Source of the DNA: a bacterium
GTDB taxonomy: Bacteria; Planctomycetota; J058; JAJDCP01
Direction of reading: 5' to 3'
DNA: 7,024 bases
Assembly: GCA_030428695.1 (NCBI GenBank)
Contig: JAUIEM010000460.1
Coordinates: forward strand, 1 to 7,024
Both the position numbers and the translations under genes were made by a program. The first letter of the stretch is position 1, and each line of letters starts with the position of its first letter. A model generated the notes under the pieces. That model ran no database searches. It was given only the letters and a program-made list of their open reading frames with translations, and was not told the DNA's origin. Below, piece after piece: positions 5,814-7,024 of this stretch.

Positions 5814-6887
5814 TCACAGCGCGAGGAAGCTCGCCTCGCGCGCGGTCGCGAAGCAGCGCTCGACGCCGTCGCCGTCGAGGATTCCGGCGGAAACCAGCAG
5901 CTCGACCTCGCGGCGCAGATCGGTGGCGAGCATGTAGGTCGCGTCGGTGTTGATCGTGAAGCGCACCCCGTTTTCCTGGAAGGTCCGGATCACGAAGCCG
6001 AGCTCTTCGAGGCCCGACACCGCCCGGGTGTTGAGGCTCGAGGTCGGGCAGATCTCGAGCACGACCCCCTCTTCGCGCAGGATCTTCATCGCCTCGGGGG
6101 AGTACGCGGCCCGGATGCCGTGCCCGATGCGGTCGACCTCGAGCGTGCGCACCGCCGCGATCACTCCCTCGGCGTGGGTATGCGGGGTCTCGCCGGTGTG
6201 GATCGTGGTCTTCAGGCCCGCCTCGCGCGCCTTCTTGAACAACGCCTCGTAGCGCCGCACCGACTCCGCCTCGAGCTCGACCCGGTGCGCCTCGGTGCCC
6301 GCGAGGTCGATGCCGATCACCCCGCGGTGCTGATAGCGGATCGCCTTGTCGACGATGATCTCGTTGAGCTCGGCGTCGAACTCGCGCGCCAGGCAGAAGA
6401 TCAGCCCCGCGCGCAGATCGTACTCCAGGCAGGCCCGGTCGAGGCCGCGCAGGGCCGCGTGGATGATGTGGTCGAGGTCGCGCTCACCCCCGAGGTTGCG
6501 CTTCATCGGGTTGAAGCGCAGCTCCATCATCCGGACCCGCGAGCCGCGGAACTCCTTCGCGAGGATCTCGTAGACCGCGCGCTCCATCGCCCGCGGGCTC
6601 GACTGGATCTTCTCGGTCCAGCGGTGCAGGATCTCGAGATAGTCTTCGAGGTTCTTGACCTTGTCCGGGTTCGAGGTGACCAGGTCGACGAACTCGAAGT
6701 AGTCCCTGACCGGCAGCTTGATCCCCTGCTCGTGGGCCATCTCGTACAGGACGTGCGGGGCGACGGCGCCCCCCGCGTGCAGATGCAGCTCGATCAGCCA
6801 GGAGGGCAACCCGGGGATCGGGGCGCGTTCGGGCACCCGCAGCGGGGGTACCGGGGGCGGTGCGGAATCGGGCGGGAAGTCTGCCAT
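5814..6887 (-). CDS. Adenosine deaminase-superfamily metal-dependent amidohydrolase (divergent)
   Basis: This 357-aa protein has the length and motif order of the adenosine/AMP deaminase family, TIM-barrel zinc hydrolases that remove an amino group from purines. Visible are the N-terminal metal motif 'ELHLHAGGA' (H35, H37), 'MELRFNPMKRN' (121-131), 'GIDLAG' (192-197), 'IHTGE' with His230 and catalytic Glu233, 'DRIGHG' with His256, and 'INTDA' with metal-ligand Asp315. Substrate-side positions depart from canonical adenosine deaminase. The usual HxHLDG is HLHAGG, CPTSN is CPTSS (280-284), and TDDP is TDAT, losing the second Asp. Metal and catalytic residues are intact, so it is probably an active deaminase, but its substrate should not be taken as adenosine. 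The start at 6887 has a strong GGAGG about 6 nt upstream; the first 25 residues are Pro-rich and probably disordered. It is monocistronic or first in its unit. Confidence 0.9.
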   Translation of the reverse strand: MADFPPDSAPPPVPPLRVPERAPIPGLPSWLIELHLHAGGAVAPHVLYEMAHEQGIKLPVRDYFEFVDLVTSNPDKVKNLEDYLEILHRWTEKIQSSPRAMERAVYEILAKEFRGSRVRMMELRFNPMKRNLGGERDLDHIIHAALRGLDRACLEYDLRAGLIFCLAREFDAELNEIIVDKAIRYQHRGVIGIDLAGTEAHRVELEAESVRRYEALFKKAREAGLKTTIHTGETPHTHAEGVIAAVRTLEVDRIGHGIRAAYSPEAMKILREEGVVLEICPTSSLNTRAVSGLEELGFVIRTFQENGVRFTINTDATYMLATDLRREVELLVSAGILDGDGVERCFATAREASFLAL

Positions 6888-7018
6888 GCCGGCCTCCTTT
6901 TCGGGAGTCTACCAGATCCGATCCGTCAAAGCCGGTTGCACTTCCCGCTTCCTCCGGCGAATATCGTGGCGATCCGCTCCGTCTGCATCCCCGACCCTTT
7001 TCAACCCGAGGACCCCCC
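6888..7018. other. 131-nt divergent promoter region
   Basis: This spacer separates the minus-strand deaminase from a plus-strand start codon, so it should hold promoters for both. On the minus strand AAAAGGAGG lies just before the deaminase ATG. TGCAACCG (minus strand, 6940-6933) is the same 8-mer found in the -35 region of the sigma operon promoter, but no CGTA follows at 16 bases (GATC instead). On the plus strand TTGCAC (6936-6941) followed 17 bases later by GAATAT (6959-6964) is a weak sigma-70-like candidate. Neither promoter can be called with confidence. Confidence 0.4.
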
Positions 7019-7024
7019 ATGCTC
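7019..7024 (+). CDS. Start of a divergent plus-strand gene, only two codons visible
   Basis: ATG CTC at the right edge is preceded by GAGGA with a 7-nt spacer, a reasonable ribosome-binding site, and it faces away from the deaminase gene. Only two codons are in view, so no product can be proposed and the start itself is tentative. Confidence 0.35.

Noticed and set aside
5581..5817. 78-aa minus-strand frame starting at GTGA on the deaminase stop
   Set aside because: It mostly consists of the GC-rich dyad and the inverted-repeat element, has no recognisable domain and lacks an evident ribosome-binding site; kept only as a remark on the element.
1..7024. CRISPR arrays, tRNA or rRNA genes
   Set aside because: No regularly spaced direct repeats, and no cloverleaf or rRNA-like sequence was recognised on either strand.

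Overview
The window is very GC-rich and its genes are packed on the minus strand, so transcription runs right to left. All five genes whose stop codon is visible end in TGA, and GTG and TTG starts are common. Nothing here fixes the taxonomy. A high-GC environmental Gram-negative (planctomycete, myxobacterial or other deltaproteobacterial type) fits the combination of an FHA/coiled-coil protein, an ECF sigma factor with a zinc-finger anti-sigma factor, and short type II secretion/type IV pilus-like assembly genes. That placement is inference.

Layout in transcription order, from the right edge. (1) A 131-nt divergent spacer separates a plus-strand start codon at 7019 from a minus-strand adenosine deaminase-superfamily amidohydrolase (6887-5814). 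(2) A 342-nt gap follows. It carries a compact element bounded by near-perfect 19-bp inverted repeats (5583-5741), then a hairpin in the leader of the next gene (5495-5532). (3) A 359-aa protein with an N-terminal FHA domain and long coiled coils (5471-4392). (4) A 432-nt gap without a convincing gene. At its downstream end it holds a good ECF-type promoter (TGCAAC-N16-CGTA, 4017-3992). (5) A compact operon: ECF sigma factor (3959-3447), ZAS anti-sigma factor (3463-3083), GspE-type secretion ATPase (3086-1962), GspF-type membrane platform protein (1826-762) and a second, divergent GspF-like protein (748 to the left edge, truncated).

The main system is the five-gene operon. The sigma and anti-sigma genes overlap by 17 nt. 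The anti-sigma and GspE genes overlap by 4 nt (GTGA), and the two gspF genes are 13 nt apart. The simplest reading is an assembly machine of the T2SS/T4P superfamily with its own regulatory pair. The anti-sigma factor would hold the sigma factor until a signal arrives, and the sigma factor would then drive its own promoter and the machine. Pseudopilins, secretin and the remaining components would be expected beyond the left edge. The FHA protein immediately upstream could link phosphothreonine signalling to the same process, but it is separated by a 432-nt gap and the link is speculative.
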